Assembly (NCBI GenBank): GCA_034687125.1
Contig: JAQGBZ010000226.1
Location: 1 to 64,000, forward strand
DNA: 64,000 bases
From: Neelides folsomi
Taxonomy: Eukaryota; Arthropoda; Collembola; Neelipleona; Neelidae
Direction of reading: 5' to 3'
Shown here: in pieces, positions 38,401-52,479 of the stretch
How the letters are laid out: the number at the start of each line of letters is the position of its first letter
How positions within the stretch are numbered: position 1 is the stretch's first letter
Position numbers and translations under genes: made by a program
The notes under the pieces: generated by a model
Seen by the model: only the letters and a program-made list of their open reading frames with translations
The model's database searches: none
What the model was told of the DNA's origin: nothing

Positions 38401-41400
38401 CTATAGCTAAATCATGCCAATTGTGTATAAACAGGCGGAAAATACTCATACAAGTATTTAACTGTATTTAATATTTATTTACAATAATTTTTTAACATTC
38501 TATTTAACTTTTCATTTTCTTCCGCACGTTTTAGTTGAGCAACCACAATCACTTTTTTACAACTTGCCAATAAAAAGTCACGTGTAGAAAATCCATTTAG
38601 ATCTTTTTCCTATCTCTTGCACGTTCAACTGTAATTGTAACTGTAATTGTAATTAACTAATTAGATTCGTGCTATTTAATCATTAGCGGTAAAGTAAATA
38701 TAAATATTAACCCTAAAATAATGTATGTGTGTAATTTGTACATGCATTTACCTCAGATATTAAAACGTCTATTAAATAAATTCCCTTACTTAAATAAGCT
38801 AAATTTGCGAAATAATTCATTTCTTTATTCCGTTTGTTAATTTTGTGCTCTTATTGATTACAAATTATATTTCTAACAGTTTTGTTTGTTAATTTTAATT
38901 ATATTTAAATGTATTCCACACCGTATTTTAATCTAATTAATTTCCTCTAATTGAAATATTCCTTTTATTAATTAGTTAATTCCTTCAATGGAGGAGTGAA
39001 CAATTTAATTAATTAAAATAATAACAATTTAATTGGTGTTCAAGTGGAACTGTGCAATTATTCTTTGAGTGAATTCATCTGATTGTTAATCATTAATTCA
39101 TTGTTAATTAATTAATTAACTAATGTTAAATATTCATTAAATGTAAAAGGTGTCCGAGTGCTCATGAATTCAATCAATTAACCCGTAATGCGTAATCTAA
39201 ATAAATTGTAAAAGGTATCAAACCAAGGCTTTCTTCGAACTATCCCAAAATCTCCTTCCTTTGGTTCATTGAATAATTAAAGTGAAAGTTAAGGCGGATA
39301 AATGTTTCAACTTCTACCAAATAAAATGATTAGTCAAATAGTTAATTAATTATAAATACACTTTTTTAATTTGCTTTTTGTGTAAAAGAATTCTAGAGTG
39401 TTTAAAATAAAATGAAGTGAAAGTAGAATTTCATCAATTCCTTTATTTATCATAACAATCATGAAAAATCCATCTAAACTTAACATCATTAACACTACAA
39501 TTAAGAATAAATTAAATCAATATAAACTAACCATATTCATTAGTCTAAATACTGAACTTACTTTCTTACCCGCGAGATTCAAATTCACCGTTTTCTCCCA
39601 ATTACATAATTATTCCAGAATCCGGAGCAAGAAACGACTTAATTTTTATTATGAATTTCCATCCTTATGAAACTTAATCTTAATGACAGTTAAATCAACT
39701 TCTACTCAAATATGACAATTTGGCCCAAATATGCAGCTCAAACTAATTATGATTTATTTAATTGATTGTGATTTATCTTAATTGTTAAATGTACGAATGC
39801 TCAAATGTAGTTTTAAATGAAATTGATGAAAATTGATGTGAATGAAAGAACATTAATTTTATTGTAAGTAGTAAAGGCAGAAATTATATTTATTCATAAT
39901 AATTATTCCTCCGTTCCGGAATCATAAAATTCACTTCCCCCTCAACTTCCTATTCAATTTACTAAATATCCTAAAAGTTCCTAACTTTATCAAAGACGTA
40001 GATTCGAATAAAATAACAAAAAACGGATCAAAATCCCCAAATTCATTTAGACTAAAGGAGTCACAAAATATAATAGAAATATTATATTCTCAAAAAAACT
40101 TCATACTATTAACCAAACTAACCATAAATAAATTCTCCATTAAATTACATTAAATATTCTTCCCCAAGAAAACTCAACGACTTAATTGAAAATGTTTGGT
40201 TATATTTGAAAATAACTCTCTTAATTGAATCATTAATTAGCCCATTTATCAATTAATTAACTTATCAATTAATTGAGTAATTAACCATTCAATTAATTAC
40301 ATTAGAAAAAACTTCTAAATCTTAAATTCCCTCCAAAACTAAATTAAATCTCGTAATCATAAAAGTAGTAAAAATAGGATAATTAATAATTTAATAATTA
40401 ATGGTGGTCGGATGGTTGTTCTTGTTCATGTGGGAAAACTCCGAGAGCATATAATTAAAACTCTTAATTTGTAAATTAAATGTAAATGTATTCAATTGAA
40501 AAAAAACTAAACAAAATAATTATATTATAAATGTAAAAGACAATAAATTTATAATCGGCGATTTGAATTGAATTCTCATTAAATTAATTAAAATTCCAAA
40601 TGTAGTGATTCTAGTGATCAAGTTTAAAGTTAAATATTTGAAATATTAATGAAAAAATTAAGTGTGGGAAAGATAAATTTTTAAAATTAAGAGAAAAGCA
40701 CTCCTTACATTTGTTTTCATTATTCAAATTGGACGATTTGGTTCTTTTGTGTGTCTCGGCCTTTTTCGCGCTTCTTTTAGTCTCCTAATTGGCCGGAAAT
40801 CGCCGAAATTTGAATTGTTCGTAGAAGATTTGATTGAAGGGATCGGAAAAAGGATCGAACGGTTTTTCGTCTTTTTGTGGTGGAGTCGAAGAAGGTTTGT
40901 AGAGAATCAACTGTGCATAAATAAGGAACAGAGTTCGAAATTCGTGATTTTTCATTTTTGGCATTTTAGGTAAAATATACTTTTTTTTATTTAGAAAAAA
41001 AATCTCAATTTGGATCATTTGGAATATATAAATATAATATATATTCAAAAATTCAAATTTCGCACACACATTTATTATTTAAAATTCCATTCATTCAGTT
41101 TTTACCCTCCCGGGGAAGATTTTTTATTTAAAATGAGCGAGCGGTGAAGTGAGGCGGGAAGAGGAAAAACAACAGGTGTGTGAGAAAAGCTACGTTTGGT
41201 ATTTTTGATTTAATTAAATTTTAATTTTAATTATCAAACTAAAACTCCTGACGTACAAAGACCGAAGAAGGCGGAGAAGTTCAAAGTTTAAATATATTGA
41301 CTACATTCCCGTTTACTCGGAGTTTATTAAACTAAATTGAAGGGAGAAGGAATCTGAAGGTCAAAGGTTGAGAAGTAATTGAAGTAATTACAAAAAATAT

Positions 41401-42327
41401 TTTGTAATTCGAAATTCACAATTGCGAGAAACGAACAGTTTTGTTTTGGTATGGATTTAATTTAATTAACTATTGATTTGATAGCGAGCACAAGTTTCAT
41501 CACAGTCCAGTAGTAAGCCAGGTATTGCATTTTAATTTAAAAATCCCCGCTCTCGTAAAGTTCAAACGTAAAAAGAACTAAATCAAGAGGATCGGGAATT
41601 AAAATAAATAAATATTCGCACACGGAGAACATTCGACATTTTGGAACATTTGGAGATTTTTACGATTTTTTACGAGACTCGAAGGATTGAAGTTTGGAGG
41701 TAATTTTTTGGCGAAAAGTATAATTTGCGAAAATTCATCGGAGCGTATCACAATGGCGAAGACCGAAGTCGTAACGTCAATTCAAAATAGCCACCGACCC
41801 TTCGTCGACTTTTGACATATATCATTGGAAATCTCACCTTTAATTTCCAAATCAATTATAGTCAAATTTAATTAAATTAAAGGTGAATTTGGAGTCTTTT
41901 TTGGTTTATTGGAAATCGGAAATCGTTGGAAATCGTCGAATTGAGTCCTCAGTTTACGTAGAGGAACGAAGTTCAGTTTTAACGATTTAAACGTGTCATT
42001 TGACGTTGGCGATTTAAAATTGCAATCGAAGGCTTAGTATCGGAGCGGAGAGGAGCAACGAAAAGACGGATTGGCGAAAAATAATAAATTCCTACGATTA
42101 ATCTCATTCAAGTATTTCCCCCATCATTTATCAATCTTGCAGCGAAGGAGGCGAATTTTAATTAAATATTAAATAAAAGGTTGTGAAGGTTGTGTTTTTT
42201 GAAGGGGTCAAAATATATTTGGAGGGAAGAGAAATTCGATGAGAAATACGAAAAATACCTTGAAAATCAAGTCCTATGTGTTACGCGAAGTGTCTCGAGA
42301 GAGGAATCTTTTGAATTGTGTGAACTT
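35436..42327. other. Long convergent intergenic region without recognised genes
   Basis: 6.9 kb between the 3' ends of the adhesion gene and the RRM gene. It is mostly A/T-rich with TTAATTAA-type low complexity. From about 40700 to 42200 the composition becomes more balanced, possibly 3' untranslated sequence of the RRM gene, but no ORF with a recognisable domain is present on either strand. Confidence 0.5.
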
Positions 42328-45300
42328 TTAATATCCGTAGTCGTCTCCGCCTCGAGAGTAGCCGCCGCCGCCTGACCCGCTGTCCTCGTAATATCCCCCA
42401 CTACTACGTCACCCACCCCAAGTCAAAGGTTACTCGAAGATATTTGATGAAGGGGTTGATTTAAAAAAAGCGGGAATTATTTGGAATAATTGGGAATTAA
42501 TTAATTCAATTAATGAAAAATATTAAAGTTGAAAAATAAAGATATTAAACTAAACGCTGAGATTATTAAATTTCCTAAATACTGAATTTGAGATAGATAA
42601 AAAAGACTTTTAAAAGAATAAAAACTTTTATATAATTTATGACTTAAAAGATAATTGGGAATCGAAGATTTTTTTGGTCGATTCAATTTCAATCGTTCGT
42701 AAAGTGCAGGGAAAATTTTTGTCGGTTCCATTTGAGTCTCGTCGATTTGAGATTTGTAATTATTTTTTGGATTCTACAGGTGAGTGGTGAGAAAATCACG
42801 TGAAGTGTTCGAAGCTCATTTTTTATATCAAATTCCGAAGTGGCTATTAAAAGCGAAGACTATAAAATTGTTTTGTTTTGTTGCGTAAATTGTAATTCGA
42901 TTGGAGATCTCTTTGTTTAACTCTCAATATATAAAGAAAACCCTGGAAAAATAAATGCTGAGTTGGTCGTGGCATTGAAAAAAAGGTTTAGGATCTAAAA
43001 GATACATCACATTCTTAAATAAAACTTAATAATTACTAATTACTAAAAATTATCAAAAACTTAAATAAAGTCACTCTCAATCACTAATAAACTTAATATC
43101 AAATCTATCCTTAAAACATTCAACTTTATAATTTCTAATTAAAAATCTCATACAAAAATAAATTCATCTTTCTCAAAATATCACTGCATTATGTATAATC
43201 CTTTTAATCCTTATATACCAATAAAGGTATTTCTCTCTCATCTTCTTAACTTCATAAATCTCTCTCCTATTAATGTCATAAAATGTAATTTAAATTTTCC
43301 TCATCAATAAACATCGTTTACTTAAAGTAATAATCTTTCTCCAACTTCTCCTATAAAATCATAATAAACCAAAAACATCAACTATCATACAGATAAAAAT
43401 TAAATTAGTTTCATAAACTTCCTTAACTTAATTAACTATCAAAACTCATTAATTCATAGCTCATCAAATAACCCTAAGATCACAAATACATAATTAAGTA
43501 TAAGTTCCATATAAGGTAAATATCAAAAATTAAAAGTTAAATAAAGATCTCAATTAAATTATCAATTCAAAAACGTCCATCAACTCCTACAATAATAATA
43601 AAATAGTGCTAACTGACTTATTTGATTAAATATGAGAGATTCCTACTTAACTGACATTAAATATGAAAGAGTTTCAAAGAGAGAAAAATTGGTTTCTCGT
43701 GAGTGTGGTGTTTTGTTGGTGGATGAAAGAAGAGTGGTTTTACCTTCCGCGGGCGACGGGCGAGCGGGAGCGATATCTCCCTCCTCCTCCTCCGGACCCT
43801 CCCCCTGACGAGTACCCGCCACGGCTCCCGCCACGGCTGCTGCCCCGAGATGAGCCATAGTCGTCGTAGCGACTCCGTGAGCCGCCGTCCCGCCCGCCGC
43901 CACCACCACCACCTCTGTACCCTACAAACAACGAGATACTCAATCCGTATTCGTTGACACACACACTCACGCAACCAACAAACCGAAAAACATAAATCTA
44001 CAAAAAAACTATTCAAGTACCAAATATTCAATTAGGTAAACACAATTAAAAACAAAAATTATAATTATTAGTCAAAAATAATTATGATTAGTCAATTTAA
44101 ATTAACTAGAATTTAGTCATTATTAACTAGAATCATTTTATAAGATAACTAAAGTTAATAAAAGTTAACCAAGTCAAATTGATAATACTTAATTATCCTT
44201 AATTACTTAAACTTAATTTAAATTTTAATTATAGTTAAGGAAATTAAAATTAATCAAAATGCGTGCCAGTAATAAAAAAGGTGAGGTGAGAACTGAAAAA
44301 AAGTGTTAACAACACTTGGCCAAATCTTTCAATAAACTTTTTTTTAATAAACTCCTAAACTCACTTCCAACTACACTCACACACGTCGTTGTTTCAAGTC
44401 ATATTTAAAGTTAGCCGCTCTTTGTAAAAGATATATAAAGGAAAACGTAACAACACTTGTTTATTTTTCACTGATTAAATAGGTTTTCGATTTTGTAGTA
44501 CAACTACAAAATATGTTTTTATTTACTTTGTATGTTTATATTTATTAATTAATTAATTAAATATTTTTCCTCATCTGCGCCCTTCTTTCCACACAAATGA
44601 GACATTTGTAGATTTTTTTAGAAGTTAAAAAATGTTTTGTGTAACAAAGTTGGAAAATGATAAAACATTTTTTTATATCCGAAGTGTGATTTGATTATCA
44701 GCAGAGTTACCGACGATTTTTTATTATTTAAATATTTTATTTTTTAAACTATAAAGTGACGATTTAATTAAATATATTGTAAAAAAATTAAAAAATTATT
44801 TTTTAATTTTCCATAAATATAAAGTTTGCAAAAAAGTTGTGTGAGAGAATGAAAAAAACATTTTAAAGGGGAAGAGTTTTGAAAAAGATTTTTTTATATA
44901 TTTTTTAAATATCAACAATTTGAGTGATCGTAAAAAGGAATTAACGTGTGTAGTTCTGAGGTTTACAATAAAAAGAACTAATTGAATTAATTAATAATTT
45001 AATAATCTTAATTGTAGCATGTTTGGAATAATAATAATTCATATGTAGTGAAAGTTAGTTATTTAATATTTAATTAATTAATTGAATTATATATAAAGTG
45101 TTGATTTTAAAGGTTCGACTGCTGACTTCACAGGTACCGTGAGTTAATCATAGAGAAAAATGAGGTTTGAGTTGAAGATGGGGAAAACGGAGGGGAACAA
45201 GAGCCGGGTGGAGGGGGGCCAGAGGTCAGGTGTGAAAAATACAGGTTAAGTTTTGGTGTTGATGGTTGGTGGAGTTTTTTTGTGTCTAATTCCAATCTCC

Positions 45301-46578
45301 TCCTTCTCCTCCGTCGTCATTATACATACCGCCTCCACGGGAACCACCGCCGCGGCCGCCGTAGCCACGACCTCGACCACCGTCACGGTCATAGCCCCCT
45401 AAACCATAAAGCCCTGAGTTAAATAACTCATTCCCTAAAAATCTCTATTTACCAAAACCCTCAATTTTAATCCTAATTAATCAACTTAATCCTAATTAGT
45501 TAATTTAAACCTAATTAATGGAATCCTACAGTAAATTACTTATCTAATCAAAATTAACTTAATGTTAGAAATCATTAATCAAAGCTAACTAAATATAGTA
45601 ATAAAAAATAGGTCAATTAGTTATCATAATCTCAATTATGTATCTTAACTTTAACTATTATCCTAATAGTAAATCCCTGATAAAGTTAATGATTAATAAA
45701 CGACACATTTTTCCACACTCTTGGCCCTCTTGCATATTTTATTAGGTTTATAAGCCTTTAACAGATAAATCAAACCTCGATTTGTTATTTGTATAATTAA
45801 ATGAATGATATTTAACCTATAAGTATTAAACTGGTATTTATAATAAATATAATAAAAGACCAATATTGGTCATAAAAGATAACAATATAGAAAGAATATC
45901 AAAAATGAAAACAAATGATATCATAAGAGGAAAAAAAACTTGAAAAAATTTTAAAGCTAAATAATTAAGAGTTAATAATTGAACCAATCATAAATAAACA
46001 AATAATATTATAATGTTAAATAGACAACTAAGACTAAATGGATTTACAAATTATGTTTTTTAATAAATGAATTTCTTTCAAATAGAATAAATTGATACTT
46101 TTGAGTTTGCGGTTTTAAGAGTGTGTGTTTCTTAATTGATATACATCGTGGAGAATTAAATTATTAGTTTTAAATTTTAATAATCCTCACCACGTCCACC
46201 GCCGCCTCCACGATATCCGTCGGACCCGCCGTTGTATCCACCGCGTCCACCTCCGTAGCCACCGCCACCACCTCCACGTCCACCACCGTAGCTGCCGCCG
46301 CCGCCACCGCCGCGTCCGCGACCGCCTCCGCGACCGCCTGGTTGTCTCGGACGAGAAACTTCAACTCTCAGCTTGCAGCCCATGAAATCCTCTCCGTTGA
46401 GTTGATCCACAGCCTCAGTGGCCGAGTCCTCAGACTCGAAGTTGACAAAGGCAAAGCCTGGAGGGTTGAAGGCAACCCACACGTGTTCGCATTTCCCGTA
46501 CTTCCCGAACAACTCCTCTAAATGTTCTCGCTTAATCTCCTCAGAGATTCCGCCAACGTACAAACGCGTATTCGCCAT
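42328..46578 (-). CDS. RRM plus glycine-rich splicing factor (Rsf1/SR-like), nested alternative C-termini
   Basis: Exon 1 (46578-46191) encodes one RNA-recognition motif: RNP2 LYVGGI at residues 6-11, RNP1 GFAFVNFE at 41-48, with VWVAFNPPGFAFV closely like fly Rsf1. Arg/Gly-rich repeats follow. Exons 2 (45398-45330), 3 (43921-43744) and 4 (42403-42328) join in frame and give 236 aa with RS dipeptides (RYRSRSPVARG) and a DDYGY end. Each of exons 1-3 also continues past its donor to its own stop (46177-46179, 45286-45288, 43740-43742), giving 133, 166 and 212 aa alternatives. Expected role: nuclear RNA binding and splice-site choice. The acceptor of exon 4 (TAGTAG) is a NAGNAG type, so one residue may vary. 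Identification of the RRM is firm; the orthologue name is likely but not proven. Confidence 0.8.
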
Positions 46579-47524
46579 CCTAATTGAATTAATTAAAATC
46601 AAAAAATTACCAAAAAATAAAAATATGCTCTTTAACTATCTTTAACCAAACTAACTTTAACAAGATTAACAATTAGAGTTAAATAACTCTCTTAAAGGCA
46701 GCTATAATTAAATGCCTTAATGGTATTATGAATTTCATGAATGCCGGCTTTGGGCTTTAACCATGCTTTAACTTAAAAAATTCCAAAAAACTATAAAGTG
46801 TATGCTTTAATGATTTTAAACCTGTTTAAATGCAAATTAACATTATGAATGAAATAATAAGGAACTTCCTAATATACCAATTATGATTATGATTAACACG
46901 TATGGTTTCACAAAGGAAGTTTATCTCATTGCTAAATGTAAAACGAAAGGTTTTGACCCTTTGGAGCGTAAGAATGTAAATGGAAGGAAGTGGTGATTAT
47001 TAAATTTTATTAAATGCATTTAAACTAGTTAATTGTGACAAACATCGGTTTGATGCTCCTTAACTAGTGGGGAAATTCTTAGAATTGTATTGATGCAAAA
47101 TGGCATTCACCTCGAGGTTGTGATTCAGCCATTCAGGATTAAAAAGCCACATCAGCTCTCCCGGCTCAAATGGGAACTTGTGGAAAGTGGAAAAGGGTCA
47201 ATCATGTAAATGGCACCGTAAAGGTTAAAATAATTAAATGCTCAATTAACCTTAACCACCTTAACACAGTTAATAGGAAACTGATTAAGGAGTTAAATAG
47301 GTTAAGTTTAATTTAATTAATGGACCATGCCGTTGTGCTTGCCTCGTCCGCCCTTAAGCCTTAAAGGAATTGAAATGCACCGAACGGCGAGGAGGGACGG
47401 ATGTTAATGTCAATTAAACTAAGGTCATTTCACTTGCCCGACCTTTTAAATATAGCGGAAGCTGTGGAGGGAGTCGGGAGGGATGGTTTAGAAGAGTTAA
47501 TTGTGATTAACTAGTTTAACTTAC

Positions 47525-47690
47525 GTGATGTGATGGAGTCGAAGTCGGGAGCCGGTGTGAAGAAGAGGTTGCGAGGAAGGAAGAACGCGTCTGGACAAAT
47601 CCCCACAATGGCCGACCCAAGAGAGAAGCTAAAGGCAAACAACCCCCGGCAGCTACCGTCTCTCGCGGGGTTCGCCTAAACTATCTCGAC
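47525..47690 (-). promoter_or_regulatory. Probable 5' untranslated exon and promoter of the RRM gene
   Basis: On the minus strand a CpG-richer block ends in TCAC/GTAAGT (donor at 47524). Directly before the RRM gene's ATG is an acceptor, AATTAG/GATG (46580). A 945-bp 5' intron between them is the simplest reading. A 48-codon plus-strand ORF over the same block has no domain. Confidence 0.5.
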
Positions 47691-48175
47691 TTTTCTCCTT
47701 CCTCACTTTTATTCTCTTTTTATTTTACATGTTAATGACATGTCATGACATAGGAAATTGCTATTTAATTCAATGTTAAAATTAAACTAAAGTCCATCCC
47801 CCCGTTCAATTATAACTTTAATTATAATTAAATGCATTAAACTTATGATTAATTATTAGATGAATTTTTGTATATCTCATTTATGAATAAATAATTATAA
47901 TTGTTGCAACAATCTTGAATAAATAAAGAAGCTTTATTGCAATGCATATTTTTATTAGTAAATAAGAATGGCATATTACAATTTGTAAATACAATTCACA
48001 ATTAATTACCATTTACTATACAATTACAATTATTTACAAATACAGTCTGTAATAAGAGCAATAATTGCTATTATTATATAATTATGAAATGATAACATAA
48101 ATAGAGAATTTTACGAACATTAAAAAATTAATAAAGAATTGTGAACTTTATTAAATTCATAAATTGGAAGGTTAT
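47691..48175. other. Spacer between MED17 and the RRM gene
   Basis: AT-rich. No gene recognised. Confidence 0.4.
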
Positions 48176-50878
48176 TTATTCAACTACATCGGCTAAGACA
48201 GCCATGAGAGTTTCCATCTTATTGAGGAAATTTCTTCCTTCGACATTCTCCATATCAATTTTCTTGTAAGAAGCTCCTTGTGGCAGAGCGATGGTTTCTT
48301 CACAATGTCCGTTTTCTTCTCCGTTCATCAGATCATCATCTTCGCTTATGCTCCGATCGCCGAAACTCCCCACATAAACTTCGACCCCTGACTTGCTCTC
48401 GTCTGAATATAATGAAGGACTTGAACGGACAGCGAGCATCCTAAACAAAAAATAAATAAATCTTATCAAATGTAAATTAACAAATTCAATTACCATTAAA
48501 TAACTAGTTAACTTAATAAAATTGAACGAATAAATGGATAACTATTAAAATAATCCTAAAGTTTCAAATATAAAATTTTAAATTAAAATAAAAACTGACG
48601 TTTTCCCATTCCTTGATGACAAAAGACATCCCGCTGCATTTCCAAGTCTTTCGCAAGTTCCAACACCAAGATGAGGACTCGAGGACAAAACCGTCCAACC
48701 CAAACATTTCGATAAAGATTGAATCGCATTCATTTGGTGAATGGCAATCTAAAAAATTTGAAACGTAAAAAATTAGAAAAGTTAAAGTTATAAGCCAATT
48801 ATTTATTTAAAATATTATTTAATTAAAGATTATTATCTAACATTAATTTAGTTGGAAAAGTGTTCTTCGAGAGATTTTGTTCTTTACCTGACAAACGATG
48901 AGATCTCTGAGTTCTTGTGGTTCAAATGACAAATGAATTGCTTTCCCATCCTTCAAAATGCATTTGATAGTTTTTTCCTTCACATGAACCACAATTTGTG
49001 TTTTGGTCGTGATATCATAACCAGAGGAGACCAAACTGACCCGAGCACAAGAATGGGTCACAGCGTTCAATGAAGACCAATGGGCCGTAATTAACGGATC
49101 TCGAACATCTTTAGCTAAAGTGTCAATGACGAACATTGTACGAAGTCTCAAAACTACATGTTGAGCTTGTCTGATAATTTCTTCCAAAATCCCTTCCCTG
49201 CAAATTAACAAAATTAAATTAATTAATTAAATTTTATTAATTTTATTGATCATCAATATTAAAATAATTATTAAAATAATTACTTTTTGGTCATATTTAA
49301 CAAGGTTTGCCGGTCAAAGGCCAAAGGTCCTCCAAGTCTCCTCTTCTTTGAAACTCCAATAGGAGCAGTGACCGGATGCGGCAAAGGAACAGAAGCATTC
49401 GTTCGATGAACTTCTCTCAGTAATTGATGTAAAGAATGTTCCAAAACATGATTATGATCCAATTTAGGTGTCGGACCCGAAGGAGCATTTCCTTTCCCGC
49501 TACCTCCATGAAGAAGCGAAATGCTCAAAAGAATCCCCGGAAAAAGTGTCGCTGTGATTTGATTTCCAACAACTAAAGGCGGAATCGCTGAAGCTCCACA
49601 AGTCACCGCTTCCCTTGCAAGAACAGAAAACAATTCTCGACAAAATAAAACATTTTGTGCAGCTTCCAATCGTTGTTGCCAATGTCCATCAATCGGTCCG
49701 GGTGTCGGACCCAAATTGGAAACTGACAAAACATCGGCGCCTTCTTCTTGGATGACAACTTGAATGTATGCCAATCCTTGGAGTTCTTTTGGAACGGAAA
49801 CTCGAAGGGCAGAATTCTGGGGATGAGTTCGATCCTCTGAATCGGACCCATCGTCATCTTCGGCTTTGGTTACTTCGAATATTCCTGCTTGGGGGAATCG
49901 GGAACCGGCGGTTCGGTAAGAGAGATCGCCCAAGATCGAATTGCCGACTTTTCGGAGTCGCCAATTTTGACGGAGTTTGAGGAGCTCGATGTGGAAATCG
50001 GGCAGGGCATGGAGGGAGGATCGGGATTTGGCTTCGTTGAGGGAAGTTCTGAGTCGGTCGAAGCCGGTGGATAAAACTGAAGCTGCAGCTTGTAAAGCCT
50101 TTCAGAAAAATTAAAATTAACATTTAAATAAATTAAAAAATGTTTATTTTAATAGTTACAAAGTACTCCTTTGATAATCCTTGCAAATTCTTTATTTTAC
50201 TAACCTTCTTCTTATAATACAAATTAGCTGCAATTCTCGTCTCGGGAGCTTCAGCTTGAATGGGATCCAAAACCAAATATTTTTTCTCTTTCGCAATTGC
50301 GAGAATGTCGCTCAAAACGGAAAGCTCAGTTAAAGAATTTCTGTAAATTAAATAACAATTAATTAAAACAATCCATTTCATTCATTCATCCATCATGCAT
50401 CATTAAAACAACTCATTAAATTAAAGAATTAATACAAGAATATTAAGTAATTTATTTATATGCTTTATTTAATTAACCTGAGTTTATTCCTCACAGATTC
50501 CCAAGGCCAAGCCGGAACAGTTTTAAAAGTTTCCGATCCTTCTTCCTCCTTTATCTCAATATTCGAATTGCTCGCATTTGGATCATCTTCATCTTTGGCT
50601 GAAAATTCGATCCGCTGAGCCAAACGTGATAAATTCTCCGACATCGTAAGCGGCCTAGGTATTCATTTAATTTAAAACATTCAATTAATTACACACATCC
50701 AGATGTTCAAACTAAACTAAAAAAACTTAAATTTTCTTATATAAATATTATTTAAGATTAATGATTAGGTTCTAAATATTTAATTGACTTACGTTTGTAG
50801 AATTTCTTGTCCATCGTAAGTAATTTCTTGGATGCAGTTCTCATGCGGAACTTCCATGGACAAATTGACCCCCGACAT
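48176..50878 (-). CDS. MED17: Mediator complex subunit 17, 7 exons, 645 aa
   Basis: Exons: 50878-50793, 50654-50478, 50340-50205, 50098-49284, 49197-48888, 48748-48600, 48440-48176. They total 1938 nt in one frame. Features that identify it: the N-terminal SMEVPHENCIQEITYDGQE, then an acidic stretch, WPWESVRNKLRNSLTELSVL, LQAAASVLSTGFDRLR, and FHIELLKLRQNWRLRKVGNSILGDLSYRTAGS (around residues 157-188), all hallmark MED17 segments. The later CRELFSVLAREAV and LREVHRTN regions also fit. The length matches animal MED17 (about 640-650). MED17 is the scaffold of the Mediator head module, bridging activators to RNA polymerase II in the nucleus. It starts 680 bp from RpL32, which is transcribed divergently. 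The ATG was chosen because it opens the conserved N-terminus. Confidence 0.92.
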
Positions 50879-51557
50879 CTTCGCCTTTACTTACAATGTC
50901 AAAGGATGTTAATAATCTCAATTAAACTTCTAATTTAACTTCTACAATTAGTTAATTGCTGTTTAACATTTAATGACGGATTCGGAATTACAGGAGAAGT
51001 CAGAAGCCGAATGCCAATCTAACATAAGCCTAAGCCTCGCCCAATGTATAAATTCCCTAGCGCCAAATTTTGTACATGTCTCAATTTCTCTCACTATCGC
51101 CCTCACGTGACATTCACTTGGACTTGCCTTCATTTGCAGCGTGGTCGGGATTTCTTTCGCGAGTCGGAGACCGAAACCTGTAAGCCAATTAACTAAATAC
51201 CTAATTAAATACTCATAATTAGCGTTTAAACCCATCATTATCATGTTGACCTTTGTACTCGCCTTATTTCATTCATTATTTCAACATACTTTTCAACCCA
51301 GCTTGACCAATATAAAGGTCAATATTTTATCACAATTTATTCCATACAAGAATCCAAATAGCGGTTTGGATTTGGCCATTTATTTTTATTTATTCTTTAT
51401 TGTAGAATAAAATTCTTAATTTTATTTTAATCAGACTTGCTTTTGTCCTTAACTTACTTTAAATCCCGTTAATGTTGTGCTAATGTAGGATTTATAATTT
51501 AGCGAATGATTTATGAATTATTAAAATATTTGGTTTAATTTTCAGTAATCTCTCAAA
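50879..51557. promoter_or_regulatory. Divergent intergenic promoter region, MED17/RpL32
   Basis: 679 bp separate the two start codons. It must contain both promoters and the RpL32 5' leader, but no clear TATA box or TOP tract could be placed. A TTTTCAG at 51540-51546 just before the RpL32 ATG may be a 5'UTR intron acceptor. Confidence 0.5.
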
Positions 51558-52441
51558 ATGGCATTGCGCCCAGCGAAGAAACCTAAAATCGTTAAAAAGA
51601 GGACAAAGAGATTCATCCGCCATCAAAGCGATCGATATGTTAAGGTCCATGTAAGTAACTTCGACCTTCGACCTTTTTTACATTTATTCAATCTACATAT
51701 TTTGACTTGTTTTACAGTTTTACATAATATTGTAAAATTGTTGTATTCATCAAAGTAGCCCATTACAAATTAACCCTGTATTGACCCCGAGTTCGACACT
51801 TGCGTGTTATATTGTTTAATTTAAGGATTTTTGTTATATTGTTTTAATAAGGAAAATAAGGATTTTTCAATATATTAATCACTTGATTAATTTTCAGGAT
51901 AACTGGAGGAAGCCAAAGGGTATTGACAACAGAGTGAGGAGAAGGTTCAAGGGTCAATACCTTATGCCCAACATCGGTTACGGAACAGCTAAGGTCACTC
52001 GCCACATGCTCCCCACTGGATTCATCAAAGTCCTTGTTCACAATGTGAAGGTAAAAACAATCACAATTAAAAATAAATCTTAGATAAACACGACAAAACT
52101 ATGAAATTTTCTTTCATAATTTTTATTTATTTATTTTTAATAAATATTTATTTCTTACGACTTTAACTTTCGAACTTATAAGTCAGGAAATAGCTAATAT
52201 GTTAAAGCTATAAGATTGTGTTTAACATAATTAATGGCAATTGTAGAGAAATTGATATAAATATTTTTTATTTGATTTTTAGGAGCTCGAGATGTTGCTG
52301 ATGCAAAACCGTAAATATTGTGCAGAAATCGCCCACGGAGTTTCCTCCAAGAAGCGCAAAGTGATTGTCGAGCGAGCCCAAGAACTCGCCATTCGCGTCA
52401 CCAACGCCAATGCGAGACTTAGAAGCGAGGACAACGAGTAA
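51558..52441 (+). CDS. RpL32: 60S ribosomal protein L32 (rp49), 3 exons, 134 aa
   Basis: Exons 51558-51650, 51898-52050 and 52283-52441 join in phase 0 at both junctions and give exactly the family length. The N-terminus [19 protein letters not shown], the middle [18 protein letters not shown] with MPNIGYG, and the end [19 protein letters not shown] are characteristic of eL32. Structural protein of the large ribosomal subunit, expected to be constitutively and strongly expressed. It faces the heme peroxidase gene tail to tail. Confidence 0.97.
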
Positions 52442-52473
52442 AGATCCAATCTGCACTCCAATTTTTTTGATGA

Positions 52474-52479
52474 AATAAA
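52474..52479 (+). terminator. RpL32 polyadenylation signal
   Basis: AATAAA 33 bp after the stop codon. Confidence 0.7.

Noticed and set aside
43657..44031. Other-frame ORFs over the glycine/RS exon of the RRM gene
   Set aside because: Frame shadows of exon 3; the phase-consistent frame is the Gly/Arg/Ser one.
47533..47679. 48-codon plus-strand ORF (MESKSGAGVKKRLRGRK)
   Set aside because: Overlaps a minus-strand 5' exon with a strong GTAAGT donor. No recognised domain; untranslated leader is the simpler explanation.
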